A stretch of 64,000 nt of DNA from the NCBI GenBank assembly GCA_030442035.1, contig JAUJEA010000002.1, positions 558,001 to 622,000 of the forward strand. The letters are read 5' to 3'. Both the position numbers and the translations under genes were made by a program. The stretch comes from Splendidivirga corallicola (GTDB taxonomy: Bacteria; Bacteroidota; Bacteroidia; Cytophagales; Cyclobacteriaceae). How positions within the stretch are numbered: position 1 is the first letter of the stretch; every line of letters begins with the position of its first letter. The notes beneath the pieces were generated by a model that worked only from the letters and a program-made list of their open reading frames with translations, was not told where the DNA came from and did not search any database. Positions 1-9,258 of this stretch are shown piece after piece.

Positions 1-513
1 GTTCAATCCATATTCCGCACCAGATTCAGTGAAAGTCATATCACCATTATTGATATACAATTCATTGGCTCTAAGTTCAGGGCTATCATCATACAATGTT
101 TTACAAACATAGATGTCCAGCCAACCATCATTATTTATATCAGCCATTGTAACACCGGCAGACCAACTCCCAATATTCTTGATCCCCGCACTGTTAGTGA
201 TATCTTTGAATCTAAGATTTCCCTCGTTAAGGTATAATCTATCTCCAACTTGATTTCCGGAAAGATAAACATCCAGTAATCCATCATTGTTGATGTCTCC
301 AAGACTAACACCTCCCCCATCATAAAAACTTTCATAGATCAAGACATTCGCATCCCGCTTGTCTTCAATAAAATTGGCAAAATCAAGACCGGTCCTGGAG
401 GAATCAAGAAGTGTAAAAAGCTCTTTTACCTCCTCTTCTCTTTGAATAGATTCATTGCACCCTATATGTAAAATAACAAGTGCAACCAGTATCAATATAT
501 TAGTGTGTTTCAC
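1..513 (-). CDS. VCBS/FG-GAP repeat lipoprotein (3' end outside window)
   Basis: The frame is open from the window edge back to a GTG at 511-513; no ATG precedes the signal sequence. The first residues are basic (VKHTN), followed by a hydrophobic stretch ending in HIGC, a plausible lipobox with Cys near residue 17. Downstream are two FG-GAP/VCBS calcium-loop motifs, GDINNDGLLDVYLSG and ADINNDGWLDIYVC, about 60 residues apart. In this family such loops form blades of an integrin-like beta propeller. CRTAC1/ASPIC-UnbV-type proteins of this kind are common near SusC/SusD genes in Bacteroidota, as here. It is probably an exported, lipid-anchored binding protein. At least 171 codons are visible and the C-terminus is cut off. 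Confidence 0.8.
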   Translation of the reverse strand, partial: MKHTNILILVALVILHIGCNESIQREEEVKELFTLLDSSRTGLDFANFIEDKRDANVLIYESFYDGGGVSLGDINNDGLLDVYLSGNQVGDRLYLNEGNLRFKDITNSAGIKNIGSWSAGVTMADINNDGWLDIYVCKTLYDDSPELRANELYINNGDMTFTESGAEYGLN

Positions 514-617
514 AATGAGCTTTATTTAAGACAATCCTCAACATCTCAAAGAATAATTGAAAAATAGTAGATGCTTTCTTTATCAATTAAACCCTACCAT
601 GTAGCTAACAAACGTAT

Positions 618-1277
618 TTATTGCTTAGCAAGATTTACCTTTATCTCCCAATGTCCGGGTTGTGTGATTTGAATTTCAAAATTTTCGCTACTGTTTATAA
701 TCGCTCTGAATGGGTACTGAACAAATTGTACGGACTTAACAAAACCATTATCCACAACGTTCCCAAAGGCACCACTCATGGGTTTCAGTGATATACCTGC
801 ATGCCTGATCTTTTTCCCCAGCTGCTCATAGATTATATCAATCTGCTGTTTATCTCCGCTCTTCCTTGTAAAGGTCATACTCGTAATTTTGGGATCCTGA
901 TTGAGGATTTTATAAGGTTCTTTTTCCGTACCGATATATTCATCATTTTGCCAATACCCAATGTACGTACTGTCAGCATCTTGAGAAACCTTCACCATCA
1001 TTTTTCCCTGACCATGCATCTTACCTTTCTTCCATTCGCCATCGTATACATTACCATTCGCCCAAGTATAGACACCTTTCCCATTTGGTAATCCCTTTTT
1101 GAATTGTCCTTTGTATGAATCTGTCCCTTTGGCTTCACCAATACCATCGGCCAAACCCTTTTTGCATCCCCCCTCATAAGTTCCTGAAATACTTTCCATA
1201 GAAACCTTACAATTGTCTTGTGCAAAGGTTATTCCTCCAATGAAGAATAAGAGTAATATGATATTTAAGAGTCTCAT
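618..1277 (-). CDS. Secreted MORN-repeat protein
   Basis: A 219-residue protein with a cleavable signal peptide (hydrophobic stretch ending TFAQ at about residue 20). Residues about 30-115 hold three or four MORN repeats, recognisable from GxGxxxxxxGxxYxGxWKxGxxHGxG spacing (YKGQFKKGLPNGKGVYTW, then YDGEWKKGKMHGQGKM, then YIGYWQNDEYIG). Residues about 120-219 form a separate beta-rich domain that I do not recognise. MORN repeats are short beta hairpins used in protein or lipid contacts and say little about function. It lies downstream of the SusCD operon on the same strand, but a strong hairpin separates them, so it probably has its own transcript. Confidence 0.8.
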   Translation of the reverse strand: MRLLNIILLLFFIGGITFAQDNCKVSMESISGTYEGGCKKGLADGIGEAKGTDSYKGQFKKGLPNGKGVYTWANGNVYDGEWKKGKMHGQGKMMVKVSQDADSTYIGYWQNDEYIGTEKEPYKILNQDPKITSMTFTRKSGDKQQIDIIYEQLGKKIRHAGISLKPMSGAFGNVVDNGFVKSVQFVQYPFRAIINSSENFEIQITQPGHWEIKVNLAKQ

Positions 1278-1326
1278 TGTTTATTCTTTTACTTATTAAA
1301 ACCTAGTCGAATTATTATAACACTAA

Positions 1327-1368
1327 AATATAAATAGCCTATCAAAAATATGACAGGCTATTTATATT
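1327..1368 (-). terminator. Hairpin terminator after susCD
   Basis: Perfect 14-bp inverted repeat, AATATAAATAGCCT (1327-1340) and AGGCTATTTATATT (1355-1368), with a 14-nt loop. It starts 19 bp beyond the SusD stop. The arms are AT-rich at their base, so the structure can act in either direction. Confidence 0.65.
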
Positions 1369-1386
1369 ATTAATTAAAAAGTTATC

Positions 1387-3003
1387 TTAATTGCCAGTAA
1401 CCCAAGTGCCGGCAGTTAAGGTATTACCTTCAGGCATCTTCGCCAATTGGGCATTGAAATTTGCCTCATTATTGTCAGCCTCATTGAGAGGATAAAAAAT
1501 TCTTGTTGGCGTTTGTCTTGCCTCACCGCTATCACCTTCTCTAACAGTTAGTTCAGGGATCAGGTCAGATCTTTTGGCTAAATGCCATGCTTCCTGAGGG
1601 TTCAGCATTAGATCCAGCCATCTTTGAACATGGATCAATCTTAAGCCATCGGCGGCATTATAAGCTATCTGAGGGTGTGCAATGAAAGCATCAATAGTCG
1701 CTGCATCCGGAGTAGCAGGTGGGTTCACATAATCAATGTTTCTGGTTCCATGATCATACCATCTTTCTATTGATGATCTGATACCTCTTTCATACCATTC
1801 CTGTGCATCACCTGTAGCAAAACCTCTTTGATATGCCTCTGCTCTTAAGAAACATACTTCTGAGAAAGTTAAGTGGAACTGTGGACCATGCTCATCATCC
1901 TCAATTAAGAACCAATTGAAACCTGAATAATTACCTCTGAAATCAAATCCCGTAGGATCTCCCCTTCTTTGATCATTTCCAGGGTGACCAGTAAGATCAT
2001 CTCTAACAAATGGATCTTGAGGCATAGGCACCCATTCATCATCTTCATTAGTTTCATACCAAACATACACTCGAGGATCAATAATACCACTTCCATCAGG
2101 ATTCGGATCATCCGTCATGTGATTCCAAGCATTTTCCCCAAGTCTGATTCCTTCATAGAACTGGAATGCCCAATATCTCATTCCTGTAGTCAAATTTATG
2201 TCCTGACCAAAAGCGAACATATCCTCATCACCTTCAGGTAATACAGGTGTTCCGCTAAGTACATCCGAAATGATTGCAGTGGCAGCCGCCTGATCAACAT
2301 CCGACATTCTCAATGCGTATCTCAATCTAAGTGCATTGGCAAATTTCACCCATTTGGTAACATCACTTCCATACACAACGTCGTTTGCACCAAATCCTAA
2401 ATAGTCGTTACCTGCAGGTGTTTCAGCCGGTAGATTGGTCACCATATTATCTACTGCCCACTCCAAATCCGCTAACACAGACTTGTAAATAGATTCCTGG
2501 CTATCATAAGCAGGTCTAAGGTCCGCATCCGAACCATCACCTGTTAATCCGCGACCAGCCTGTGAATATGGCATATCACCGTATAGATCAGTAGCTCTTA
2601 GCGCAAAGTAACCGGCAGCGATTCTTAACATGGCCAATCTATTCACCTTTCTTTCAGGATCAAAATCCTCTTGTATCCTGCGCTCCAGCTCCCTTACATT
2701 TCTAAGAGAATTGTAGTAGTTATTCCAAAGTTCATCACGACCCAAATCATGTATCTCATTCGGATCCTGGAAACCAGAGGCCGCTAATTGAGACCACTGA
2801 TAAGCTCTGTGATTATTTAGGTACAACCATTGGTTCCCTGTCATGTTCAATGCAGCCAGTACCCCGGTGAAGAGAAAACTCTCACTTGTTTGGGTAGGTC
2901 TTTGCGGATCCACATTGATCTCCTCAAAATTATTCTCGCAAGCACTGCCTACCAGAATGATCGTTAAGGCCAATGCTATTGCTTTTATATTAAACTTTTT
3001 CAT
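1387..3003 (-). CDS. SusD/RagB-family outer-membrane lipoprotein (SusD-like_2 type)
   Basis: A 538-residue protein with a lipoprotein signal peptide; the lipobox VGSAC puts the acylated Cys at about residue 22. The mature start (ENNFEEINVDPQRPT) is the hallmark opening of the SusD-like_2 group. TPR-like helical stretches such as LAMLRIAAGYFALRATDLYGDMPYS and a C-terminal RIFYPLNEADNN segment fit a SusD fold. SusD proteins cap the SusC transporter from outside and bind oligosaccharide or peptide ligands. The gene begins 17 bp after susC, so the two are certainly co-transcribed. The substrate cannot be read from the sequence, though nearby kdgK-eda genes make a uronic-acid glycan a reasonable guess. 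Confidence 0.93.
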   Translation of the reverse strand: MKKFNIKAIALALTIILVGSACENNFEEINVDPQRPTQTSESFLFTGVLAALNMTGNQWLYLNNHRAYQWSQLAASGFQDPNEIHDLGRDELWNNYYNSLRNVRELERRIQEDFDPERKVNRLAMLRIAAGYFALRATDLYGDMPYSQAGRGLTGDGSDADLRPAYDSQESIYKSVLADLEWAVDNMVTNLPAETPAGNDYLGFGANDVVYGSDVTKWVKFANALRLRYALRMSDVDQAAATAIISDVLSGTPVLPEGDEDMFAFGQDINLTTGMRYWAFQFYEGIRLGENAWNHMTDDPNPDGSGIIDPRVYVWYETNEDDEWVPMPQDPFVRDDLTGHPGNDQRRGDPTGFDFRGNYSGFNWFLIEDDEHGPQFHLTFSEVCFLRAEAYQRGFATGDAQEWYERGIRSSIERWYDHGTRNIDYVNPPATPDAATIDAFIAHPQIAYNAADGLRLIHVQRWLDLMLNPQEAWHLAKRSDLIPELTVREGDSGEARQTPTRIFYPLNEADNNEANFNAQLAKMPEGNTLTAGTWVTGN

Positions 3004-3020
3004 TTTCTTAGTTCAGATTT

Positions 3021-6000
3021 TTAGAGTCCTAATTTCAAATTGAATCCGTATGTTCTGGAGGCAGGTAATTGACCCCACTCGATTCCTTGATTGTTTCCGG
3101 AACCATTAACGGCAGAAGGATCCAAATTATCAGGAGCAGTATTATGTAAGAACCATAAGTTTCTACCAAGCAAGGTAATACTAGCATTTTGAATAAATCC
3201 AATTTTATCCAGTAAGCTATTTGGTAAGGTGTAAGTAAGAGATAATTCTCTCAAACGTACCCAAGAAGCTTCATGCACGGCAGGTGTAACAATACCACCC
3301 GCGCCCCAAGTGAATAAATCTAAATGCTTATACACATATGATACTACTTGATCATTTGTCTCACCATTAGCGTACACACCCTCCTTGATCAAACCATTGT
3401 TGTGTGTAACACCATCTCCATCAGTCCAAGGTAAACCTCCATGCTCTGCATTTCTACCTTCAAGTGTTTGAGGAGATTGTCCAAATCCTACACCCGTTCC
3501 ATATGATCCAAAAAATACGTCTCCTCCTTTTTTGATGTCGATCAATGAGCTTAGTGTGAACTGCTTATATCTAAGTGTATTGGTCACACCACCTCTCCAA
3601 TCAGGAGTTACGTTACCAATAGCTTCTCTTTCATCGGTATTAATATACCACCTTCCATTGTCATCAATAATTCTGTTAGAAGGGATTCTTTCACTGTCAT
3701 CTGTAACACCATTACCATTGGTATCAAAGTAAGTGTAATCCCATCCGTAAATCGTACCAAATTCTTCACCTGGTCTGGCCTCAACGTTAGGACCATGTGC
3801 CCCAAAGATGTTTCCAAGTACCAAAGTTTCAGCACCATCTGCTAAGCTCACCACTTTATTTTTGTTGCTGCTGTAGTTGAATGCAATATTCCAGGAGAAA
3901 TCCTTTGTTTCAAATGGTGTAGCATCGATCAAGAATTCAACTCCTCTATTCTCCAACTCTCCGGTATTAAATCTTAAGCTATTAAATCCAGAGCTAATAG
4001 GAAGCGGAGAACTCAAGATCTGATCTTTCGAACTGATATAGTAGTAAGTGAAATCTAATCCGATTTTACCTTCCAGGAATCTTAGATCCAATCCTGCTTC
4101 ATATGAATTAACACTTTCAGGAGCCAAAGCAGTAGGAGGAATAGTTCCAGGCAAAGTAGTGGAAGGTTGCCCGCCATAACTACCAAGATTGAAAGTAGGT
4201 GCAATCTCAAATGGATCAGTGTCATTACCTACGTTCGCATAAGCCACTCTTACCTTACCGAATGAAAGAATGTCCGGTGCAATATCGAAGGCATCTGTAA
4301 AGGCAAAGCTCAATGATGCACTAGGATAGAAGTATGAATTTACACCATCGGGTAGCGTAGAAGACCAGTCATTTCTACCGGTTAAGGTAAGGAATAACAT
4401 ATTTTTATAGCTCACATCTACAGATCCAAACACACCGTTGATGATCTTTCCAAATGAATCTTCACTAGGGCTATTGTTAATATTGCCATTAGGATTCTGG
4501 AAATTACTGAAAGTATACAACCAGGGATTTGCAAAATCTCTTCCCGCATTGCTTCCTGAAATTCTATAGAAAGTCTGCTTGAAGTGCTCTGCACCAAGAC
4601 TTGCAGTAATGTTGATATCCTCCGTCACATCCTTATTGGCCGTTAAAGTAAACCTGTGGTTTTGAACTCTGTTTTTTGCAAGAGTTCTCCAATATCTACC
4701 ACCTTGAATACCTTCAGAGTCAATAGGCTTGTTCTTAGATTCTCTATCTTCGTCATAGTTATCTATACCCAATTGACCTCTAGCGGATAACCATGGTAAA
4801 ATCTGATAGTTCAGTGCAACGGAACCGAAAATTCTGTCTCTTTCTCTTACTTCATTGTTCTCAAACAAATTCCAGAAGAAAGATCCTGTACGACCCCTAC
4901 CTCTAAATCCCCAAGCAGGGAAACCATTGTTATTTCTTGTTCCGTCAGGATTCTTGTAGTTGTCTCTTTCAAGATCCGGTCTGTAACTTCTACCCCAGTT
5001 CCAGGTAAGGTTTTTACCAATTGAAGCCTCGGAATCACCCAGGAAAGGAGAGTTAAGGTCAGAAGTATTCAAATAGGTAATTGCAGCATCAGCTCTCAAT
5101 TTAGAAGACACATTAATAGAGCTGTTCAGGTTGATCGTATTTTGCTCTCTTTCTGTGTTAGGTACAATAGGAGTGGTTTCAGATCTTGTTAATGAAACCC
5201 TTACACTACCCATTTCACCTGCACCTGAGAAAGCCAGGTTGTAATTCCTAATAGATCCTGTTTGGAAAAAGTCCTTGATGTTATCAGGCTGTGGAGAAAA
5301 AGGTCTTGTTTCTCCATCCCACCATAATACTGGTGTACCATCCATTTCCGGCCCCCAGCTCGCACCAGATCCCCAAAAACCAACAGATGGTAACAGGTTA
5401 TTACCGTCAGCATCCTGATCAAAAGTAGGCTCAGCTAATCTGGCTCCACCAGTACCAAACTTATTTTGTACATCTCTGAACATAAATGCCTCTCTGGTCA
5501 ATTGTGAGGTATTAAATTCAATACCTAACCCTGTTCCGGCTTTTGCTTTTTTAGTTTTAATGATGATCACACCATTAGCACCTCTTGATCCGTAAAGAGC
5601 CGCAGCATTTGGTCCTTTCAGTACGTTAATAGACTCTACGTCCCAGGCATTGATGTTATTAATACCAGAACCCCAGTCTCTACCAGATACACCATTCAAT
5701 GTTCCTGAAGAAGGTCCAGCAGTAGAATTCTCGATTGGCACACCATCGACAATGATTAGCGGCTGGTTTTTTCCTTGCTTCAATGAATTGTTACCACGAA
5801 TGGTAATCCTTGTTGTTCCACCGGCAACACCGTTGGGATCAGAGATCTGAACTCCTGCAACTTTACCATTGATCGCGTTCAAAACGTTGGTCTCATTGGA
5901 CCTAGCAACGTCATCTCCTGATACCTGCTCCACTGAGTAACCCAGCGCTTTTACCTCTTTCTCAACTCCCAAAGCGGTTACTACCACTTCCTGCAAAGTT

Positions 6001-6302
6001 TCGACATCGGGAACAAGTGCAATGTTGATGACTGACTGATTTCCTACCTGAACTGTCTCATTGACATATCCTACATAGGAAAAAACCAGTACAGCATCAG
6101 AGCCAGTCACGGATAGGGTATAATTCCCATCCACATCTGTAACTGTTCCAGATGATGTTCCTCTTACAGTAACATTTACTCCAGGTAAAGGCGATCCATC
6201 ATCATCCGACGTCACCTTCCCAGTAACATTTCTTCCTTGTGACCAGGCACTAGAGGCTAGTGCCGTCACAAGAACGAAGCTAATGAGTAGAATTTTTTTC
6301 AT
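3021..6302 (-). CDS. SusC/RagA-family TonB-linked outer-membrane transporter
   Basis: A 1093-residue protein with a signal peptide (to about residue 21), a carboxypeptidase-regulatory-like domain (about 24-108: VTGKVTSDDDGSPLPGVNV), a TonB plug (about 115-250) and a long C-terminal beta-barrel. The SusC signature TIRGNNSLKQGKNQPLIIVDG is present, as is LKGPNAAALYGSRGANGVI in the plug. It should import a ligand bound by its SusD partner, powered by TonB-ExbBD. Length is normal for the family. It is the first gene of the susCD operon, with 441 bp of non-coding DNA upstream. Confidence 0.95.
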   Translation of the reverse strand: MKKILLISFVLVTALASSAWSQGRNVTGKVTSDDDGSPLPGVNVTVRGTSSGTVTDVDGNYTLSVTGSDAVLVFSYVGYVNETVQVGNQSVINIALVPDVETLQEVVVTALGVEKEVKALGYSVEQVSGDDVARSNETNVLNAINGKVAGVQISDPNGVAGGTTRITIRGNNSLKQGKNQPLIIVDGVPIENSTAGPSSGTLNGVSGRDWGSGINNINAWDVESINVLKGPNAAALYGSRGANGVIIIKTKKAKAGTGLGIEFNTSQLTREAFMFRDVQNKFGTGGARLAEPTFDQDADGNNLLPSVGFWGSGASWGPEMDGTPVLWWDGETRPFSPQPDNIKDFFQTGSIRNYNLAFSGAGEMGSVRVSLTRSETTPIVPNTEREQNTINLNSSINVSSKLRADAAITYLNTSDLNSPFLGDSEASIGKNLTWNWGRSYRPDLERDNYKNPDGTRNNNGFPAWGFRGRGRTGSFFWNLFENNEVRERDRIFGSVALNYQILPWLSARGQLGIDNYDEDRESKNKPIDSEGIQGGRYWRTLAKNRVQNHRFTLTANKDVTEDINITASLGAEHFKQTFYRISGSNAGRDFANPWLYTFSNFQNPNGNINNSPSEDSFGKIINGVFGSVDVSYKNMLFLTLTGRNDWSSTLPDGVNSYFYPSASLSFAFTDAFDIAPDILSFGKVRVAYANVGNDTDPFEIAPTFNLGSYGGQPSTTLPGTIPPTALAPESVNSYEAGLDLRFLEGKIGLDFTYYYISSKDQILSSPLPISSGFNSLRFNTGELENRGVEFLIDATPFETKDFSWNIAFNYSSNKNKVVSLADGAETLVLGNIFGAHGPNVEARPGEEFGTIYGWDYTYFDTNGNGVTDDSERIPSNRIIDDNGRWYINTDEREAIGNVTPDWRGGVTNTLRYKQFTLSSLIDIKKGGDVFFGSYGTGVGFGQSPQTLEGRNAEHGGLPWTDGDGVTHNNGLIKEGVYANGETNDQVVSYVYKHLDLFTWGAGGIVTPAVHEASWVRLRELSLTYTLPNSLLDKIGFIQNASITLLGRNLWFLHNTAPDNLDPSAVNGSGNNQGIEWGQLPASRTYGFNLKLGL

Positions 6303-6743
6303 GTTGAATAAGTTTAAAATTTGATTTAATGTTCTTATGCCACGCTAAATTTTGCAATTAAAATTTAATAATCAAAACAAAAACGCAAAAAAGTACGCAC
6401 AATTCGACATAATCATGCAATTACTTGCGTCAATGGTTTTAATTCAATATCTTATTTGCATGTTTCAATAATCAATTTGCAATAACAGGTTTTAGCAACC
6501 AAGAACATAAATGCATAAACAAGATCAATCAATTAATGGAATGGGTTTATATGGTCAAAAACATGAAAAAAGGATCAAAGAGTTTTTGAAAGAATGCGGG
6601 AGACTGCTTTACAATAAATTTTTAAAGACAAAGAATATTCATTTATTTTACGATATGATATCTTTAACCAGCAATACCTTTCGAAATTATAACTACTGTA
6701 TATTATTAATAAGTAAACCGGAGTTTGTAAAAATAACAATGCA
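6303..6743. other. Divergent intergenic region between susC and the DeoR gene
   Basis: About 440 bp of AT-rich DNA separating two divergent genes, so both promoters must lie here. I could not find a clear TAnnTTTG element for either. The motif TTGCA with A/T flanks recurs at about 6352, 6416, 6455 and 6477; these may be regulator contacts or chance. A 79-codon frame at 6511-6750 has no protein-like features and is not called. Confidence 0.5.
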
Positions 6744-7493
6744 ATGCTAAAGCAGGAGCGACATGAGTACATACTGGAAGAGATAAGAACATACAATAGA
6801 GTAAGATCTTCAGAACTCAGTACTCAATTAAAAGTATCAGAGGATACTATTAGAAGAGACTTAAAGGAATTATCAGATAGTGGTCGAATTAAGAAAGTAC
6901 ATGGAGGAGCCATGTCAAGCTCGTATATTCCATTCAGTCATAAGGATAGGGAAATATACGCACATGAGGAAAAAGTAACGATTGTAAGAAAAGCCATTTC
7001 TTTGATCAAAGATGATCATGTAGTGCTCATGGATGGAGGAACTACCAATCTGGAATTGGCCAGATTACTCCCTACTGAATTAAAGGCCACAGTATTTACA
7101 AATAGTTTACCCATAGCTGTTCAATTAGCTGAACATCCCAATATCGAGATCGTGTTCATTGGGGGCAAAGTACTCAAAAATGCCCAGGTAACCATTGGCT
7201 TGGATGTTATTGATGTACTTAAAAGGGTTCAGGCGGATCTTTGCATTATTGGAACCAGAAGTATTAATATAAATGTAGGTATAACTGAAATTGATAGAGA
7301 GGAAGCCCAGGTAAAGCAAGCTCTTATGAATGCCTCTAATAATGTGATTTCGCTGGTTATTTCTGAGAAACTGGACACCACACAACCATATCATGTGGAG
7401 CAGATAAGCAAAGTCAATACTATTGTTACGGAATTGGATCCCTCACACCCGAGGCTTATTCCTTACACAAATTTAGGGATCAGGGCACTATAG
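6744..7493 (+). CDS. DeoR/GlpR-family transcriptional regulator
   Basis: A 249-residue protein. Residues 5-55 form the family's winged helix-turn-helix (RHEYILEEIRTYNRVRSSEL, then VSEDTIRRDLKEL and IKKVHGGAM). Residues about 75-230 form the sugar-phosphate sensor domain, with DGGTTNLELARLL, TNSLPIAVQLAE and GGKV motifs. DeoR regulators usually repress sugar catabolic or uptake genes and release DNA when a phosphorylated sugar binds. It sits between the divergent susCD operon and kdgK-eda, so KDG-6-phosphate or a related ester is a reasonable, unproven effector. It may act at the inverted repeat in the kdgK promoter. Confidence 0.93.
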   Translation: MLKQERHEYILEEIRTYNRVRSSELSTQLKVSEDTIRRDLKELSDSGRIKKVHGGAMSSSYIPFSHKDREIYAHEEKVTIVRKAISLIKDDHVVLMDGGTTNLELARLLPTELKATVFTNSLPIAVQLAEHPNIEIVFIGGKVLKNAQVTIGLDVIDVLKRVQADLCIIGTRSININVGITEIDREEAQVKQALMNASNNVISLVISEKLDTTQPYHVEQISKVNTIVTELDPSHPRLIPYTNLGIRAL

Positions 7494-7505
7494 GATTATA
7501 AGAGT

Positions 7506-8144
7506 TTATGCGGTTTTGCCGTAAGATCTCCTTGGGTTTGAAATATGGTTCCCAAGAGATTTGTTCAACCGTTTCAATGCAATGCTAATTTGGGCTTCAA
7601 TGGTTTTAACGGAAATACCAAGCATTTCTGCTACTTCTTTGTATTTAAAACCTTCTTCTCTTATTAGCTTATAAATTAGCTGACATCGGGCAGGCAGCTG
7701 TTTAACCGCTTTTTTCACTTCTAATCTCACCTCATTCATTAGGAGAACACTTTCCGGATCAACATAATCTTTAAGAGGTTCCAGAGGCCGCTCTTCACAG
7801 AATTTTTCATCTAAAGTGGTGGAAGTGTACTTGTTATACTTATTTAAATAGTTTAAAGATTGGTTTTTGGTTGAAATAAATAAATAGTTTTCAATACTCT
7901 TAATATCTGTAAGCCTTACCCTTTTTTGCCAGACCTTGAAAAATACATCCAACACCACTTCTTCTGCCATTTCATTGGAAGAAACATAATACAAGGCCAC
8001 TTTTCTTAGCTTGTTATAATAACGATCAAAAAAAATCTCAAATGAACGCTCATCATCATTTGAGACTTTAGATAGTAGTACAGAGATATTTTGATTGTCT
8101 GTTTTCAAAGATTTAGGAGGTTTAAGTTCATTCAAATTGTTCAA
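7506..8144 (-). CDS. ECF RNA polymerase sigma-70 factor, Bacteroidetes expansion type
   Basis: A 212-residue sigma factor. Region 2 is visible as FEIFFDRYYNKLRKVALYYV, followed by EMAEEVVLDVFFKVWQKR. Region 4 is LPARCQLIYKLIREEGFKYK with the helix-turn-helix YKEVAEMLGISVKTIEAQIS. There is no ATG before region 2. An in-frame stop lies two codons above a TTG at 8142-8144, so translation starts at that TTG or at the next one nine bases on. Unlike many Bacteroidota ECF genes, no FecR-type anti-sigma gene is adjacent. It is convergent with the DeoR gene with only 12 bp between, and its target is not apparent. Confidence 0.88.
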   Translation of the reverse strand: MNNLNELKPPKSLKTDNQNISVLLSKVSNDDERSFEIFFDRYYNKLRKVALYYVSSNEMAEEVVLDVFFKVWQKRVRLTDIKSIENYLFISTKNQSLNYLNKYNKYTSTTLDEKFCEERPLEPLKDYVDPESVLLMNEVRLEVKKAVKQLPARCQLIYKLIREEGFKYKEVAEMLGISVKTIEAQISIALKRLNKSLGNHISNPRRSYGKTA

Positions 8145-8584
8145 ATTTTAGTTTTTTTCAACTTAAATCAAAGAAAAACATCGTCAAATATGCAAAATAC
8201 ATTAGTTTTTAACTCTATTTCACGCACTGCTTAACCAATATATGCGTGTTTTATGCAGGTTTGTGCTGCTATAGAATTGCGAATAATTTTCAAACACAGG
8301 GGTCAATTTTAAGAATTTGTAAATATTGATGTTATCAAAGCTATTTTGTTACCAAAATTTTAAAATAGCCTTTCGGATAGTTAAATTTTTGCATGTTTTT
8401 AAATTATTCTGTGAATCTTCCAAATCACAGTATTTTTAAGAGGTTGAATTAGAATTTTGTATTACTATTTGCTTTTGCTTGTTCTTACTTAAAATTCTAA
8501 CAAGCATAACCCATCTCTTGGAAGTACTGATTGTTTCAAAGGTTATAGCTGGCTACTTTATTTCAAATTAATTAATACTACGCT
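8145..8584. other. Intergenic region, sigma factor promoter side
   Basis: A 440-bp AT-rich gap holding the upstream region of the minus-strand sigma gene and the downstream region of eda. TGCTTGTT (8476-8483) and AACAAGCA (8499-8506) form an 8-bp hairpin with a 15-nt loop and no T-run. I see no coding frame or clear promoter. Confidence 0.4.
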
Positions 8585-9256
8585 TTAATTTTTAACAGTC
8601 TGAATGGTCGATAGGACTTCGCTGATATTTTTGCTCAATAGATCAAAATCTTTTAATTCAATAATTTCCTTTGTAAATAAATTAGATCCAATGCCTACGC
8701 AGGATACTCCGGCATCAAACCATTTCTTTAGATCTTCAGCATTGATCTGAACACCACCAGTCGCCATAATGGTGGTCCATGGGCAGGGTCCTTTGATAGC
8801 CTTAATAAACGATGCACCACCCAATTGTGCAGCCGGAAATACTTTAACAACTTCAGCACCAAGTTCCTCAGCAGACGAAATCTCTGTCAAAGAGCCACAG
8901 CCTGGAATCCATAAAATCTTTCTGCGATTGCAAATTTTAGCCATTTCAGCGTTTAATATAGGTGAAACTACAAAATCGGCCCCTGCCTGAATAAATAGCG
9001 CTGTTGTCGGTCCATCAACTATTGAGCCTATTCCCAAGGCCATTTCCGGAGCATTATTTCTTGTATACTCAAGGAGTTGTTGAAACACCTGCAGAGAATT
9101 CTCACTTCGGTTCGTAAATTCAAAGGCCCGCACACCAGCATCGTAACAGCTTTTAATTATTTGCTTTCCAATCTCCGCATCGGGGTAGTTAAACAAAGGC
9201 AGGAATCCTGCTTGTTCTATTCTTTTTGTTATGTCAATTCTAGTAAACTTTGCCAT
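8585..9256 (-). CDS. eda: KDPG / KHG aldolase
   Basis: A 223-residue class I aldolase that splits 2-keto-3-deoxy-6-phosphogluconate into pyruvate and glyceraldehyde-3-phosphate, the last step of the Entner-Doudoroff and uronate pathways. The Schiff-base lysine is in VVKVFPAAQLGG (K138). The conserved acid is in GVRAFEFTNRS (E46), and the phosphate loop in MATGGVQ. Length is typical. The start lies 2 bp beyond the kdgK stop, so the two genes form one operon and presumably act in sequence on 2-keto-3-deoxygluconate. Confidence 0.95.
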   Translation of the reverse strand: MAKFTRIDITKRIEQAGFLPLFNYPDAEIGKQIIKSCYDAGVRAFEFTNRSENSLQVFQQLLEYTRNNAPEMALGIGSIVDGPTTALFIQAGADFVVSPILNAEMAKICNRRKILWIPGCGSLTEISSAEELGAEVVKVFPAAQLGGASFIKAIKGPCPWTTIMATGGVQINAEDLKKWFDAGVSCVGIGSNLFTKEIIELKDFDLLSKNISEVLSTIQTVKN

Positions 9257-9258
9257 GG

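Noticed and set aside
6511-6750. 79-codon frame before the DeoR gene
   Set aside because: No signal, motif or biased composition; it overlaps the DeoR start and lies in the expected promoter region.
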